Shown: positions 37,201 through 47,100 of the stretch, piece by piece
Layout: each line of letters starts with the position of its first letter
Position numbering within the stretch: position 1 is the first letter of the stretch
Source: Branchiostoma floridae
Taxonomy: Eukaryota > Chordata > Leptocardii > Amphioxiformes > Branchiostomatidae
Reading direction: 5' to 3'
Assembly: GCF_000003815.2 (NCBI RefSeq)
Contig: NC_049981.1
Location: forward strand, 16,422,063 to 16,486,062
DNA length: 64,000 nucleotides
Notes under the pieces: generated by a model
Databases searched by the model: none
What the model saw: the letters and a program-made list of their open reading frames with translations, nothing else
What the model was told of the DNA's origin: nothing
Made by a program: the position numbers and the translations under genes

Positions 37201-39880
37201 AATGCAATGTCTTTCAAAACTATTTAAAACCGATTGTTCAATCCAGGTACCGGTGCAACGTTGGTAAGGACGACTATGACAACGATGCAAAATTTAACTT
37301 CACCAACAGTCTATGGCTGACGTACTGGTCAATCGTAAGAAAAGGTAGGTTTACTCTTAGACTAACTTATATACGTTCCTCCCTTAATGCACTTTCTATA
37401 TGTTATTCATTGTGTAGCTTGCATACGTTTCAAATCTATCCCGAAAGACCCGTCACCTGTATTACACAGTGCGTACTAGCAAGAAAAGGCACTGGCGTAT
37501 CAGTTTGCAATCAGTCCTCCTAGCTGCATTACAGTTAGTCATTCATCTATCTGCTAATCAGAAATCCCTCTTCCTTTCCCGCTGTAGAAGGGATAAGTAC
37601 AAGCGAAACACGCTGGGTCTAACAGTAAAGAGGCCATGGACCTGACTGGCTGATAAATCTGTCCCTCAGAAGAACAGATGGGATTTATCCGATTGGCTGA
37701 TGGCTACCAAACGCTAAGGATGTACTTTTCATAAATTTATGGCAGAGGCTTGATTTTTTTACCGCTCACATGCTAAACAAACGTCTTCTCTTCCAGGAGG
37801 AGAGCCTGCGCCCCGCTCCCTCCCCTCCCGTATCCTGGCCGGTGCCTGGTGGTTCTTCACCCTGATCGTCATCTCCACCTACACTGCCAACCTCACAGCC
37901 TTCCTTACCGTCAAGCGGCTCGTCTCACCCATCAAGTCCATCGACGATCTGGCGGGTCAGACTGCTATTCAGTACAGTGTTACAGAAGGGACGTTTCTGT
38001 ACAGCTTCTTCAAAAGCCAGGAAGGTAATTTTCATTGTGATAAAAACATTTTGGTGAAAAATCCAATATGAACATTAAAAAGAAAAAAAAAATTATACCC
38101 AGATTATGCGAATGCGCACATTCTCATCACTTAAGGCCCCCTCTCACTTGACGTGCGGCAAGCTTGCGGCATTGCTGCGTTCGGAAGATGCTCAACGAAT
38201 TTCAGAGATAAAGAACGAATTTTCTTACTTGTTGTGTATTTTGTGGTCTTCTATGTCACACTTTTACGTATTGCGCAATATCTGAATTATAACAAATCGG
38301 AGAAAATAACAAAACAGTACCGCAGTGAACGAACGCAGCAATGCCGCAAGCGTGCCGCACGTCAAGTGAGAGGGGGCCTTTACTCTTGATAGAGCTTAAA
38401 GTCTTTACCCGAAAGATACAAACTAATGACAGATTCATAAATGCTTAATCCTGGTCCAATTAAAAGAGTTATGCACAATTTAGACGATTTGTGGAAGAAA
38501 GGTGTATGGTCATTCGTACAAAAGTGTCTTGGGCCACTTCATTGATTTCTCTGACGTCAGGGTACCACCCTGAACAATCTACAGAATATAGGAGCCCATT
38601 GTTGCCCATGTATGTTAATTGAAATTGTCAGAATGATATCATCGTTTTGTGAAAGCTTTCGCGTGAAAGCAAAGTTATTAACAGACTTGAAAAATGAATG
38701 AAGAAAAGCTATGTATATATCTATGTTTTTCCAAAGGAACGGGGTCCGTATATGAACGGATGTGGTACACCATGAAGGCCAACGACCGTTTCCCTCCAAC
38801 CAGCATGAAAGGTGTAGACATGGTCCGTAGCAGTCACTTCGCTCTGATTGAGGAAACGCCGTTCCTGGAGTACACTGTGAGAACAGACGAAGGCTGTGAA
38901 CTGATGTTGCTCGGAAAGCCTTTCCTTTTCAAAGGCTATGGCTTCTCTACAAAACGAGGGAGTCCGTTGAAAAAGCCGTTATCTGTAGGGTAAGCTTTAT
39001 AAAAAACAAAACCTTTCTTTGGTGAGCTTTATTCGTGATGATATCTATACTGATTTCACTCGAAACGACTCATTAAAATAGAAACATCTTATTCCAAAAA
39101 TCGCTATTTTGAAGTGTGCTCTCGCGAGATTACAGCCTCGCGTGAACTTATTATTGTGCCAGTTGGCTCCAGTTGGCCTGGTTTTAGTCAGCTGTTGACA
39201 GATTAGACCTTGTTTAAATGAGTTTTTACGCTTTGTACAAATGACTTTCATTGTATTTGCCGCACTTACAGGATATTAAAACTCCAAGAGACAGGGTATA
39301 TGAGCGAGCTCAGAGACCGTTGGTGGCCAAAGAATGGATGCCCACTAGATGGTCAAACGTCCAATGTCGACAAAGCATCGGCTTTGGGGCTGGAGATCTT
39401 CCAGGGTGTATTCTATGTGCTCGGCGCTGCAGCAGTGTTGGCTGTGCTGGTGACGATCGTACAAGTCGTGTACTACCGCTTCATCAAGCACAGAAAACTG
39501 GTAGGGTGAAAATCTACATATCTTACTTCTTTAGTATATCTCATTTTGAGACATCTTTTTTTTTAAATAATGAATATGAATTATGGCTTATGGCTTATAA
39601 GTTATGTTAAAAAACGTAATATTGTTGTCCTTAATCTGTGAGTGTCATTATCAATATTTCTGACTCAAAAGGCTGTTGTATGCGTTTATCATTACGTTTC
39701 CATAACGTGATGCTGTTTTTCTAATAGCTTTTGTTGATGATGAGCTCTTTTTCAATTTTTCAATAAAGTAATTTCTGTAATTTTCCCCCGCAGCCTGATG
39801 CAACGGAGGATAAGAAACAGCCCACGCACTACAGAAATGGGATACTGCGTCGCACCACTACCGACGTGAATCTCTTCTGA
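34205..39880 (+). CDS. Receptor gene A: ionotropic glutamate receptor subunit (nine recognised exons)
   Basis: A ligand-gated cation channel subunit of the iGluR superfamily, acting as a tetramer in the plasma membrane. Exons: 34205-34294, 34506-34555, 35741-35935, 36509-36738, 37247-37344, 37797-38024, 38737-38989, 39272-39500 and 39794-39880; all junctions keep frame with GT/AG. They encode about 485 residues: linker (1-46), S1 (47-165), M1 (about 166-187), pore loop (about 200-222), M3 (about 232-260, [10 protein letters not shown]), S2 with WW and two disulfide-type Cys, M4 (about 425-450) and a 35-residue tail. The ligand alpha-carboxylate Arg is present in [13 protein letters not shown]. 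Oddities are Arg-Lys at the Q/R site, no amino-terminal domain seen, and a missing start (perhaps 13847). The family call is sure; placement (AMPA/kainate/delta/phi-like or epsilon) is not. Confidence 0.93.
34506..34555 (+). CDS. Receptor A exon: start of ligand-binding S1
   Basis: 50 nt between tccag and gtgagt. It encodes [15 protein letters not shown], the first beta-strand of the ligand-binding domain, and continues into EAPYMM of the next exon. It matches gene B exon 52810-52856 ([12 protein letters not shown]). Confidence 0.88.
34583..35397. mobile_element. Non-autonomous TIR element, about 815 bp, in a receptor A intron
   Basis: The left end GACCTAATTACCTCCATGAA is answered by the right end TTTCATGGAGGTATGAGGTC, its reverse complement with a few mismatches. 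A small internal foldback (ACCTCCAT...ATGGAATGGAGGT) follows the left end. No transposase frame is visible. It lies between the second and third recognised exons of gene A. Confidence 0.65.
35741..35935 (+). CDS. Receptor A exon: S1 core
   Basis: 195 nt, phase 0 at both ends, after tctcctag and before gtaggt. It encodes 65 residues with the hallmarks of lobe S1: [33 protein letters not shown] and [10 protein letters not shown]. These correspond to the EEPYVM, FEGYCIDLL and GxYG...W.G(M/L)IxEL segments of iGluRs. Confidence 0.95.
36509..36738 (+). CDS. Receptor A exon: end of S1 and M1
   Basis: 230 nt after cttttag, ending AG|gtaatg. It encodes [20 protein letters not shown], with the conserved Thr and the alpha-carboxylate-binding Arg, then [17 protein letters not shown] and the M1 helix [20 protein letters not shown]. 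Compared with gene B at 48924-49153, the length is identical and the synonymous sites are well diverged. Confidence 0.96.
37247..37344 (+). CDS. Receptor A exon: pore loop with Arg-Lys at the Q/R site
   Basis: 98 nt. It encodes [18 protein letters not shown], then [12 protein letters not shown]. In AMPA/kainate subunits the last part reads FWFGVGALMQQG; here Arg (AGA) occupies the Q/R position and Lys (AAA) the next one. The donor G|gtaggt follows the Lys codon by one base. The exon corresponds to 47831-47928 in gene B. Confidence 0.95.
37797..38024 (+). CDS. Receptor A exon: M3 gate helix and start of S2
   Basis: 228 nt. It encodes [38 protein letters not shown] (M3 with the gate motif) and the start of S2, [18 protein letters not shown]. 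The first roughly 150 nt have very high third-position GC and are almost identical to gene B (45954-46104); the last roughly 75 nt are not. The usual Ser-Thr that contacts the ligand side chain aligns with Phe-Leu. Confidence 0.96.
38131..38382. mobile_element. MITE copy 3, in a receptor A intron
   Basis: It begins with TTAA at 38131 and ends with a degenerate TTTA at 38379. The left arm GGCCCCCTCTCACTTGACG continues to GCGGCATTGCTGCG, and the right arm is its near-perfect reverse complement over about 45 bp. The arms differ at many positions from copies 1 and 2, yet within this copy they match each other. The core matches the family (TTTCAGAGATAAAGAACGAA, ACGTATTGCGCAATATCTGA). It lies between 38024 and 38737 and contributes only a spurious frame. 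Confidence 0.85.
38737..38989 (+). CDS. Receptor A exon: S2
   Basis: 253 nt after ccaaag, ending GG|gtaagc. It encodes [26 protein letters not shown] (the conserved acidic residue contacting the ligand amino group), [20 protein letters not shown] (first disulfide Cys and the KGYG strand) and [10 protein letters not shown]. It is five codons shorter than the gene B exon, the difference falling after WYTMK. Confidence 0.95.
39272..39500 (+). CDS. Receptor A exon: end of S2 and M4
   Basis: 229 nt, the same length as in gene B. It encodes [26 protein letters not shown] (second disulfide Cys) and the M4 helix [20 protein letters not shown], followed by basic cytoplasmic residues (KHRKL). The donor is gtaggg. 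Confidence 0.95.
39794..39880 (+). CDS. Receptor A terminal exon: cytoplasmic tail
   Basis: It follows a cccccgcag acceptor and encodes [16 protein letters not shown], then [12 protein letters not shown] and TGA. The gene B tail ends [12 protein letters not shown], so the LRRxTT(D/E)xNL motif is conserved and may be a phosphorylation or scaffold-binding site (inference). Confidence 0.9.
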   Translation, partial: PDATEDKKQPTHYRNGILRRTTTDVNLF

Positions 39881-40030
39881 GAATGCCAACAACAAGACCA
39901 GACAGAGTTGTAGTATCACGATACTTCCTACGTCATTCTACGTCATCAAATATGGCGCCATACTGCGCTCAGTGAGCGGGGTAGCGTATAGTTTATCTTT
40001 CCTTCAGCGTTTTTCAGGGTGGTCCGAACG

Positions 40031-40168
<138 letters not shown>

Positions 40169-40230
40169 GTATTTCAAGTATATATGCTTTAGTATGTTAA
40201 GTTGCAAATCTCGTCTTGGCAAATTGCTTA

Positions 40231-40387
40231 ATGAATTTCATCGATAATATACGAAATTCTTACGCATTTTGTACTTTCTTGTCTTTTTAGTTATACTTGC
40301 ACGTTTTGCATGATATTCACAAAATAAAGTCAAGGGTAACACAAAAGCAATCTAAAACGCAGGGAGGGCAGCGAACGCTAGCGCTGC
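40231..40387. mobile_element. Decayed fourth MITE copy
   Basis: The core aligns by eye with the 38131 copy: ATGAATTTCATCGATAATA, ACGAAATTCTTACGCATTTT, CACGTTTTGCATGATATTC and, near the end, ACGCAGGGAGGGCAGCGAAC. The left arm is no longer recognisable and the right arm is partial. Confidence 0.5.
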
Positions 40388-41243
40388 GACAATCAAAGTG
40401 CGATCCCCGCTTTATTACTGACCTCACGGGAGACGCTGGTAGAAGACTTTGTGTGTTGTACCACTGGCTGGGCGCAGAATGATACCATATTTGACGTAGG
40501 TGTACACCGCGAGTGCACGTGGTATGGACGTTTTCCGGTTCTACACACATTGTAAATAAGTGTACTTCGTACTCTACCAAACATTTTTTTTAGCTTTGTG
40601 AGCGTTCATGTTTTTTTCCTTCCAGGAGTACACAATGTATACTGTAGCTTGAGATATAGTGGTTATATTTTTAATCCAGATGGCATGTACATGTGACTGG
40701 CACCGGACGGGTTTACTGATGACACGAAATGGCCACTACGTAAACAGTGTTAGTTTGTATAGATATCAAGTTAGGAACAATAAGATACACATAAGTGTCA
40801 AAACAGAGCTGTACAGAATCATACGAATCTCTACAACTATAAAAGCTGGACTAGTGGATTAGATTGTATTCTTAAGAGTATACCTTTTGCAAGGGCAGGC
40901 TATCGAAATGTATATAGTGTTGCATGCAAAATATGTATCCTGTAGGCAAAGAACAGGACTATAATATAGACATAGTGAAATAGATCTTCGTCTATTTCTT
41001 AAACTGTAAATTTACTTTACATCTGTACCGTTGCTGTAATTACTATCGCAGAGCACGGTCACAAGTTAAATGTGTTTGTTTTCATATGTAAACATATTGA
41101 TATCACGTCTTGACTTGTTGTTGTGCAACTGTAAATCGATTCTTCACAGAGAAGTCTGTATGCATGGTCACAGAATAACCACTGTTGATTTTAAAAACAA
41201 CATGTTTTCGTGGTGAACCTTTCTCTATTAGTTGTCGTCAAAC

Positions 41244-41249
41244 AATAAA
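41244..41249 (+). terminator. Candidate poly(A) signal, receptor gene A
   Basis: AATAAA about 1.36 kb after the stop; another lies at 41527-41532 and an earlier one at 40323-40328. Sequence alone does not show which is used. Confidence 0.35.
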
Positions 41250-42023
41250 AACCAACAAGTAGAAGTAATATAAATAACCTTCTTTGTCAAGAACTTTTGG
41301 AATTTAAGTAAGTGGAAACCAACATCAAGACAAGAAAAGTGCATTGTAATGCCATGTTGTAGACTAGTTGTGTAACAAAGAAAGTCCAGACATTCGTTGG
41401 TTATTGATAACTCTCTGTATATAAGAATAATTGCTTGTTGTTTGATTGATGTCAAAATCGTTACGCTGTTTTAATGTAAAGCATGTACTTTTGTGTCAAA
41501 ATAGTGCCTCGATATGCTTTACAAACAATAAAGACAATGACATGAGAAGTAATCGGAGCTGAGTTGTTATTATGTTAAAAACGTGAAAAAAAGAAATATT
41601 GCCTCGTAAGTTCCCTACTTTTTGTAGGATAGTAATAAACAGGAGACGGAAGCTATGCAGGTTTCAGAGCTGTAGAAGCATGTCAAAAACAAAACTTGTG
41701 AAAGCAAGGAGAAAACTTCAACTCCAGGCAATCAATTGACAGAATCATAGGCGATCAGTGTCTTGTTTCGTTATACTCTTCTGCAATATACTTGAAATTG
41801 CTAGACGGCGTTCTTACGCTGCCGATGCCAAATGTAGATGGTTGTTCACGATGTTATCAAGACATAGTTCCGCATTACCAGCTCTGCTCGCTGCGAGGAG
41901 ATTGTACAGAAAAAAAGTGAAATTCCCCAAACACTATCTCTGGGGTAAATGGGGATATTGTGGAAAGCTGGTTAAGCGTTTTAGCAATTTAAGTGTCAGT
42001 GCATGCACAAATTGATGTTTAGA

Positions 42024-42028
<5 letters not shown>

Positions 42029-42093
<65 letters not shown>

Positions 42094-42118
42094 CACACTC
42101 ACACTCACACTCACACAA
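42029..42118. repeat. (CA)n then (CACACT)n microsatellite
   Basis: Pure CA for about 58 bp, changing to CACACT hexamers. Confidence 0.95.
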
Positions 42119-43289
42119 GCAAACATACACACACAAATTTTGCGTACTAATTTGCAGTTCTATTTCTCGATAACATTGTTCGTGGTACTTGACAAGCACA
42201 GGCAATATGGTCCTCAATTCTCAGATAGAAAACACATTTGTGCCAAATATCGGTTGCTCTGTTTTAAAGACCGCTGTATTACATGCACCCTTGGCTATAT
42301 ATACAGTTTGAAAATATTTTTATATACATTGATTAAAACATAGCTAGCTTAATACTAAGCTAAGTTCATGGCTAATGGACGCATTTTCATGATTCTTTAA
42401 ATCAGTAGTTGCGTTGATCTTTAAAATGATTAATACTCAATATTTTTGCTACGGTACAATAGAAAATACCATCCGGTATCAGTCTGTCAGGAGCAGTTTT
42501 CCGAAAGGTGGCGCTAATAACGTACGTTACACACAAGTACGTCACAGTTTTCTCAAGTAGACAGAAAAGATATAGGAAACAACGGCATTTTCTTTCCAAC
42601 AGGCACAGTGATTTGACTAACTATGGATATTTCAATCATTTTCGTGCTCGTAGCTATCCTAATAATGTTAATAATGATTAGCATATATCAAGAGTAAAGT
42701 ATAATACATTTTCCACTGCATTCTTAAGGATACCGATAATCCTTCTAGCTAGTATATTTTTCTGTTTTTTTAAGATACTGATATACTTATCTATCTCAGA
42801 CTCTGAGAAAATAGATATTTTTTACTTATTTGTAGAGCTGCAATGTTTAACTCGCACGACACATGCTACAAGGCACGACGATAGGAAAACAACAATAGTA
42901 AAGTCTGTTCATCTAACACAGAAATATGAGTCGCTGACAGCTTTTAGTCCGTTGTTGGAAGTTTTTTCCAAAGAAATTCCGCTTTGGCAATTTACAGACC
43001 AATGAAGCTTTGCAAATAACATAGGCCTCAAATTTGGACAGAAGCCATAGGGGATGAATTAACTTCTTCTTCAAGAACAAAGTGTAAATCAATTCACTTC
43101 ATCTTAATTTTCTTGGCATTCCTCCCTATTTCCCATTCCCTTTTTATGCCCCTGCCAAGTTTTCAGCAGTGTTTACTTGCTTTACGTTATCCTCCAGTAC
43201 TTCTTTATTAATCCCTAAGGGAATTTCATGTCCAAATTTGCTGGCCAGCCAATGCCTGAGTTTAACTTTCCCTTGACCAATAATTGGGG

Positions 43290-43404
43290 NNNNNNNNNNN
43301 NNNNNNNNNNNNNNNNNNNNNNNNNNNNNNNNNNNNNNNNNNNNNNNNNNNNNNNNNNNNNNNNNNNNNNNNNNNNNNNNNNNNNNNNNNNNNNNNNNNN
43401 NNNN
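43290..43404. other. Assembly gap
   Basis: 115 undetermined bases (N). Confidence 1.
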
Positions 43405-43654
43405 AGATGTTTATAGTAGGAGGATCTGAGACTTTACGTATGAAATAGTTGAATACGAATTTATCGTCATGCCCCCTGATTTGCTACTTACTCGTTGAAG
43501 AACAAGGTAGACATGTACTAGTCGGGACAGTTAGGCTTTATAGAACGAAGAGTGAATAAAGTTTGTGAAAATAATTTCGTAAAAGTGGCAATAAGCTTTT
43601 ATCAATCTAAAGTTTATCTTATTTCTTGGCTTAGCTCTGATGGCACAATTCTTT

Positions 43655-43660
43655 TTTATT
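43655..43660 (-). terminator. Candidate poly(A) signal, receptor gene B
   Basis: AATAAA on the minus strand about 380 nt after the gene B stop; another lies at 43203-43208. Confidence 0.35.
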
Positions 43661-44042
43661 ACATCAATGATGATAGGGTAAAAAAATCAAATGACTGTAT
43701 TGTTGTCATTATCGGTACATTATACCAAACGTACACACACGCAAAGTCAATACTATATATATCTTTCAGCACTGAGATACATCAGTCTCTAAACACGACA
43801 TGTTTCACTTCATATTAAACGGCAAATGGCAAATGTTTTATATCTCTTAAAAAGTACAACGATGAACGAAACATTCAGGCAAGAAAAATACTCCTCCTTC
43901 CGATCCTTTATAAACATCAATGTGCTAGCAATGGGCTGCTGGAAGTATCAACTTATTTTTAAAGTCGCTTATGACTTATCTATGCTAAGATCTTTCGTAA
44001 TGAAGAAAAACCGTCAAGGCAGACGCTCATGCCCTCTTGCTG

Positions 44043-44135
44043 TCAGTGCAGATTCAGTTCAGTTGTTTGACGCCGAAGCATGCTGTTTTTCACTGGAGCG
44101 AAATGAACTTCCTTCTTCTTGTCGTTTTCTTCAGG
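44043..44135 (-). CDS. Receptor B terminal exon: cytoplasmic tail
   Basis: After a ccttatag acceptor (minus strand) it encodes [17 protein letters not shown], then [13 protein letters not shown] and TGA. Same start residue and ending motif as the gene A tail. Confidence 0.9.
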   Translation of the reverse strand, partial: PEENDKKKEVHFAPVKNSMLRRQTTELNLH

Positions 44136-47100
44136 CTATAAGGTAAGGAGAAGTTTGAAATTAGCAAGAACAAAAAAGACCAGGGGTTATATGCCACTGT
44201 ACAAAAATGCTCTTCTCGAAAGTGGTGTTAAGAAAAGAAAATATAGATTATTCTCAACTAGTGACTTTCTTACGTGCTCGGATTCTTCCAACACGACCAG
44301 CATATGTCAGAACGTTTCTAGATCAACATTTTTCATTCGGTCTTCCCCCTTGATAACATCATATGAAGTCTGAATGATGTTTCGTCTCTAAGTTTTCCCC
44401 CTGCACAAGTACTAAGCCACTTCCGAAGTTGCCCACGGCGATGAAAACTTCTAGTGTACAAGAGGCGGAAGGATATCTAGAAGCAAATTCGAATGATGAA
44501 AGGAAATAGTTTCATTACCTGAGGCTTGGACTTGCACAGCTTAACGTAGATGATCTGGACCACAGTCACCAGTACAGCCAGTAATGCAGCTCCCCCCAGG
44601 ACATAAAACACGCCCAGAAATATGTCTATCCCTAAAGCAGAAGCGGTGTTCACATCAGCCGCTTCTCCATCCAGCGGACAGCCATCTTTGGGCCACCATC
44701 TGTTTCGTAATTCATCCATCTTTCCAGTTTCTTGAAGCTTCAAAATGCTGTGTAAAAAGAAAGTTTCTTTTCATGATTGATTCTGAAAGGTTTTTGATAC
44801 CCAGGCATATTCTGTGTTGCCCTCGATCCATACGCGCGGATCAAGAGTAAACATCATCATCCGGCTATCAACAAAAGATACTTATGGCATCATCGTCATG
44901 TGTTCTTGACCATGTAAAATCAAAACTCACGAAATTGAGAATACAAAAGATCAAGACCCTATCATTCAACTCTATACGCCAATATGACTGAGTTATGAAT
45001 ATGAGATGAAAGTATCATTAGAGTCCAAATCATTAAATGGATAACAACTCAGTGAAACAACGCACTACATTACGATTACACTTCTTACCCAACAGATAAT
45101 GGCTTTTTCAGCCAGCTTAATCTTCTTGTTGCAAATCCATATCCTTTGAAAAGAAACGGCTTTCCGAGCAACATTAAGTCGCAATTGTCGTCAGTTCTCA
45201 CGGCGTACTCAAGAAAAGGTGTTTCCTCGATAAGTACGTAACCTCCCTGGCGCACCCATTCCAGCCCCTGCTTACTGCTGTTCGGGAACTTGCTGACATG
45301 CTTGTGGTTCTCCATCTTCATGTTGTACCACATCCGTTCGTATATGGACCCAGTACCTATCAGTGCAGATAAAACAAGCATTACTGACTTTTTAAACAGT
45401 GACAGCGTGCATATCAACAGTGATGAATTTGATTTGCTGCTAACCATGCGAGCATACAAATGTAATCTGCGTTCATTTAAATTCCATTGTTTAGACCAAA
45501 ATTAGTGATCTTTGTAAAACATGGCTTTCAGAAAGCCGTTGCGATGTCAAATCGAAAATTTGTAAACTTACTTTTTTTGGTAGATTGTTGCCAACAATAT
45601 TGTACAAAAGTCACTAAGTTTGGTCGTCCTAGCACAAGTCGTTTGGGAGTTCACTAAGTTTGGTCGTCCTAGCACAAGTCGTTTGGGAGCTATACGACGT
45701 CAAAGTTGGCGCAGGCACTTTTTGCCACCCTCCCAAGTCTGGATAGGGTTAATTGTAGATATGATAATAGAACACGTTTTTGACATCATGTCACGGCAAT
45801 CACATGCAGATACTTTGTGGTATTTTGTCACAGTTGGAACTAGTTAGATTGATGTCGTACAGGATGGCGTCCCTACCTACTTGTCCCTTGAAGAAGTCGT
45901 ACAAGAAGGTACCATACGTGGCGCTGTACCGTATGTTGGTTTGGCTCGACAGGTCGTCGATGGACTTGATGGGCGTGACGAGCCGCTTGACGGTGAGGAA
46001 GGCTGTGAGGTTGGCAGTATAGGTGGAGATGACGATCAGGGTGAAGAACCACCAGGCACCGGCCAGGATACGGGAGGGGAGGGAGCGGGGCGCAGGCTCT
46101 CCACCTGTGAGATAATGCCGTGTTTTTGTAGTAAATAGCATTTTTACTAGAACTCAATAATGAACCTACATCTTCAGTCTCAATATGTTGTCATTTATCT
46201 CTACGGACTTCTAGTCTCTTTTATTTGACATGAACTAACAACTGCTTATATTTGCAAACAAAGTTTAACTGTATATCCATAAGTCTTAATAGTTTATATC
46301 GCATGTAGAGTGACACACTTATCTGTAACTATTTCCGAGAATAGCAGACAAAAAATCCAGTAATACATTAAAATTATTACAACAAAAATGGTAGTTCCTT
46401 GATATAAAGTATAAGAGGGTCAAATCAAATATTCAACTATTAACCCATCGATTCTGATAGTTATAATTTACAGTGAAATGCCCGACACAGCATGTTTCCT
46501 ACACACAATTCGCAACACTCGTTACAACTGACATTGAGTGTATATGTGGGATGTAAATCACATTTCATTTGCCTGTCATTTTAAACTGCAATAGGCAATT
46601 GGGATTCGTAGAAGATAGATAGCTCTTGACTTAAAATTATTTTAGTACAGCAAAAATAAATCCATCTGATGAGTTGCTGCAACATTTGCATAATCCTTCA
46701 TATGAATCATGCCTTCTCTAAGTCCTCCAAATGCTGCGTCTTGCAAGAAAATCCATATGTCTTGTCAACGTACGGGCTGGCGGCCGAAGTTGATAAACGC
46801 CTTCACTCAACCCAAGAGTATCCTATAAGCCCTCTGCATCCTAGCCTTGAGCAGCCGAAGTATACGATTCATTATTACGATTCGCTCTCAAGGCGAATTC
46901 GCTGCTTCAGCAAAATTAAGTGCGTATTTTGATATATCGTATTCCCTGGTGACGTTTATTGGAAGGAATGACATTTTTCAATTGAATGTAGTGCCACGGG
47001 AAACTTGAACTTCCATGGTTTACTACCAGCGATATAGAAAAATCAGTCAATCATACGACTGATTGAGATTACGCTCCACAGAAAATATTTGTCATATACT

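Noticed and set aside
38153-38389. 78-codon plus frame
   Set aside because: It lies wholly inside MITE copy 3, including both inverted arms.
39251-39610. 119-codon plus frame
   Set aside because: Out-of-frame shadow of the receptor A M4 exon (39272-39500).
43826-44146. 106-codon plus frame
   Set aside because: It overlaps the receptor B terminal exon on the other strand, which is confirmed by paralogy.
45873-46157. Additional long frames on both strands over 45873-46157
   Set aside because: Shadows of the GC-rich receptor B M3 exon, which fits the receptor family in only one frame.
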